This document shows, in pieces, positions 13,367-13,491 of a stretch of DNA of 13,491 bases. The notes beneath the pieces were generated by a model. It was not told the DNA's origin. It ran no database searches and was given only the letters and a program-made list of their open reading frames with translations. Source of the DNA: Pseudomonadota bacterium (GTDB lineage: Bacteria; Pseudomonadota; Alphaproteobacteria; UBA8366; JADFVY01); contig JADFVY010000168.1 in assembly GCA_015222795.1 (NCBI GenBank), forward strand, positions 1 through 13,491, written 5' to 3'. Position numbers and translations under genes: made by a program. Numbering within the stretch: the stretch's first letter is position 1; each line of letters opens with the position of its first letter.

Positions 13367-13491
13367 TTAAACCTGCTCCAATTCCACGAGTGTCCCCTGA
13401 AAATCCTTGGGATGCAAAAACAATACGGGCTTGCCATGGGCCCCTGTTTTCGGCTCGCCATCGCCCAGCACCCGCGCACCCTGGGCCTGCA
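13367..13491 (-). CDS. mce: Methylmalonyl-CoA epimerase, C-terminal fragment (runs off window)
   Basis: The last 40 residues of the enzyme are visible. The stretch GAHGKPVLFLHPKDFQGTLV followed by ELEQV is the highly conserved C-terminus of methylmalonyl-CoA epimerase, a vicinal-oxygen-chelate enzyme that interconverts (R)- and (S)-methylmalonyl-CoA in propionate metabolism. The Glu in LVELEQ is the position of a metal ligand in the family. The rest of the gene lies beyond the window end. It is upstream of, and probably cotranscribed with, the DUF1467 gene. Confidence 0.9.
   Translation of the reverse strand, partial: QAQGARVLGDGEPKTGAHGKPVLFLHPKDFQGTLVELEQV

Noticed and set aside
1..13491. 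CRISPR array, tRNA or rRNA genes, insertion sequences
   Set aside because: No spaced repeats of CRISPR length, no tRNA-like cloverleaf or rRNA core sequence, and no transposase or terminal inverted repeats were recognised.

Overview
The window is GC-rich (by eye clearly above 60%), densely packed DNA, almost certainly from an alphaproteobacterium, possibly of the Rhodospirillales type. The support is the pairing of a DUF1467 membrane protein with methylmalonyl-CoA epimerase, an Atm1-type ABC exporter that keeps its glutathione-contact residues, an orphan CoxG protein, and a multi-subunit Mrp-like antiporter cluster. No rRNA, tRNA, CRISPR array or transposase was seen.

Layout. 1-667 (minus): a RelE/HigB-like (Gp49 family) toxin and XRE antitoxin pair, entered from its promoter at about 640-667. 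The toxin reading frame is broken by one extra base in a run of eight A/T, and the antitoxin runs off the window start. 697-2556 (minus): an Atm1-type ABC exporter. 2668-3738 (plus): an unusual fusion of a cysteine-less peroxiredoxin-like domain with a prolyl-hydroxylase-type 2-oxoglutarate/Fe(II) oxygenase. 3729-11120 (minus): one tightly overlapping ten-gene operon for an Mrp-like cation/proton antiporter. 11348-11926 (plus): a CoxG-family SRPBCC protein with a C-terminal membrane anchor. 11971-12525 (minus): DNA-3-methyladenine glycosylase I (tag). 12627-12995 (plus): a small cupin. 13124-13491 (minus): DUF1467 protein and the 3' end of methylmalonyl-CoA epimerase.

The centrepiece is the antiporter operon. 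In transcription order it reads E, F, G, a DUF4040 (MrpA C-terminal/MbhD-E-like) protein, B, C, then three separate large NuoL/MrpD-type proton-channel subunits, with a small two-helix orphan protein between the second and third. This follows the Mbh/Mbs order (A-H) of archaeal membrane-bound complexes rather than the classical A-B-C-D-E-F-G Mrp order. It lacks the hydrogenase/NADH-dehydrogenase peripheral arm. MrpA appears split into two distant genes. The third large subunit has Asn where the transmembrane helix 7 Lys of the proton channel is expected. Upstream, four 7-bp repeats abut a consensus -35 box, suggesting a regulated promoter.

All calls come from reading the sequence and from family knowledge. 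No database search was run.
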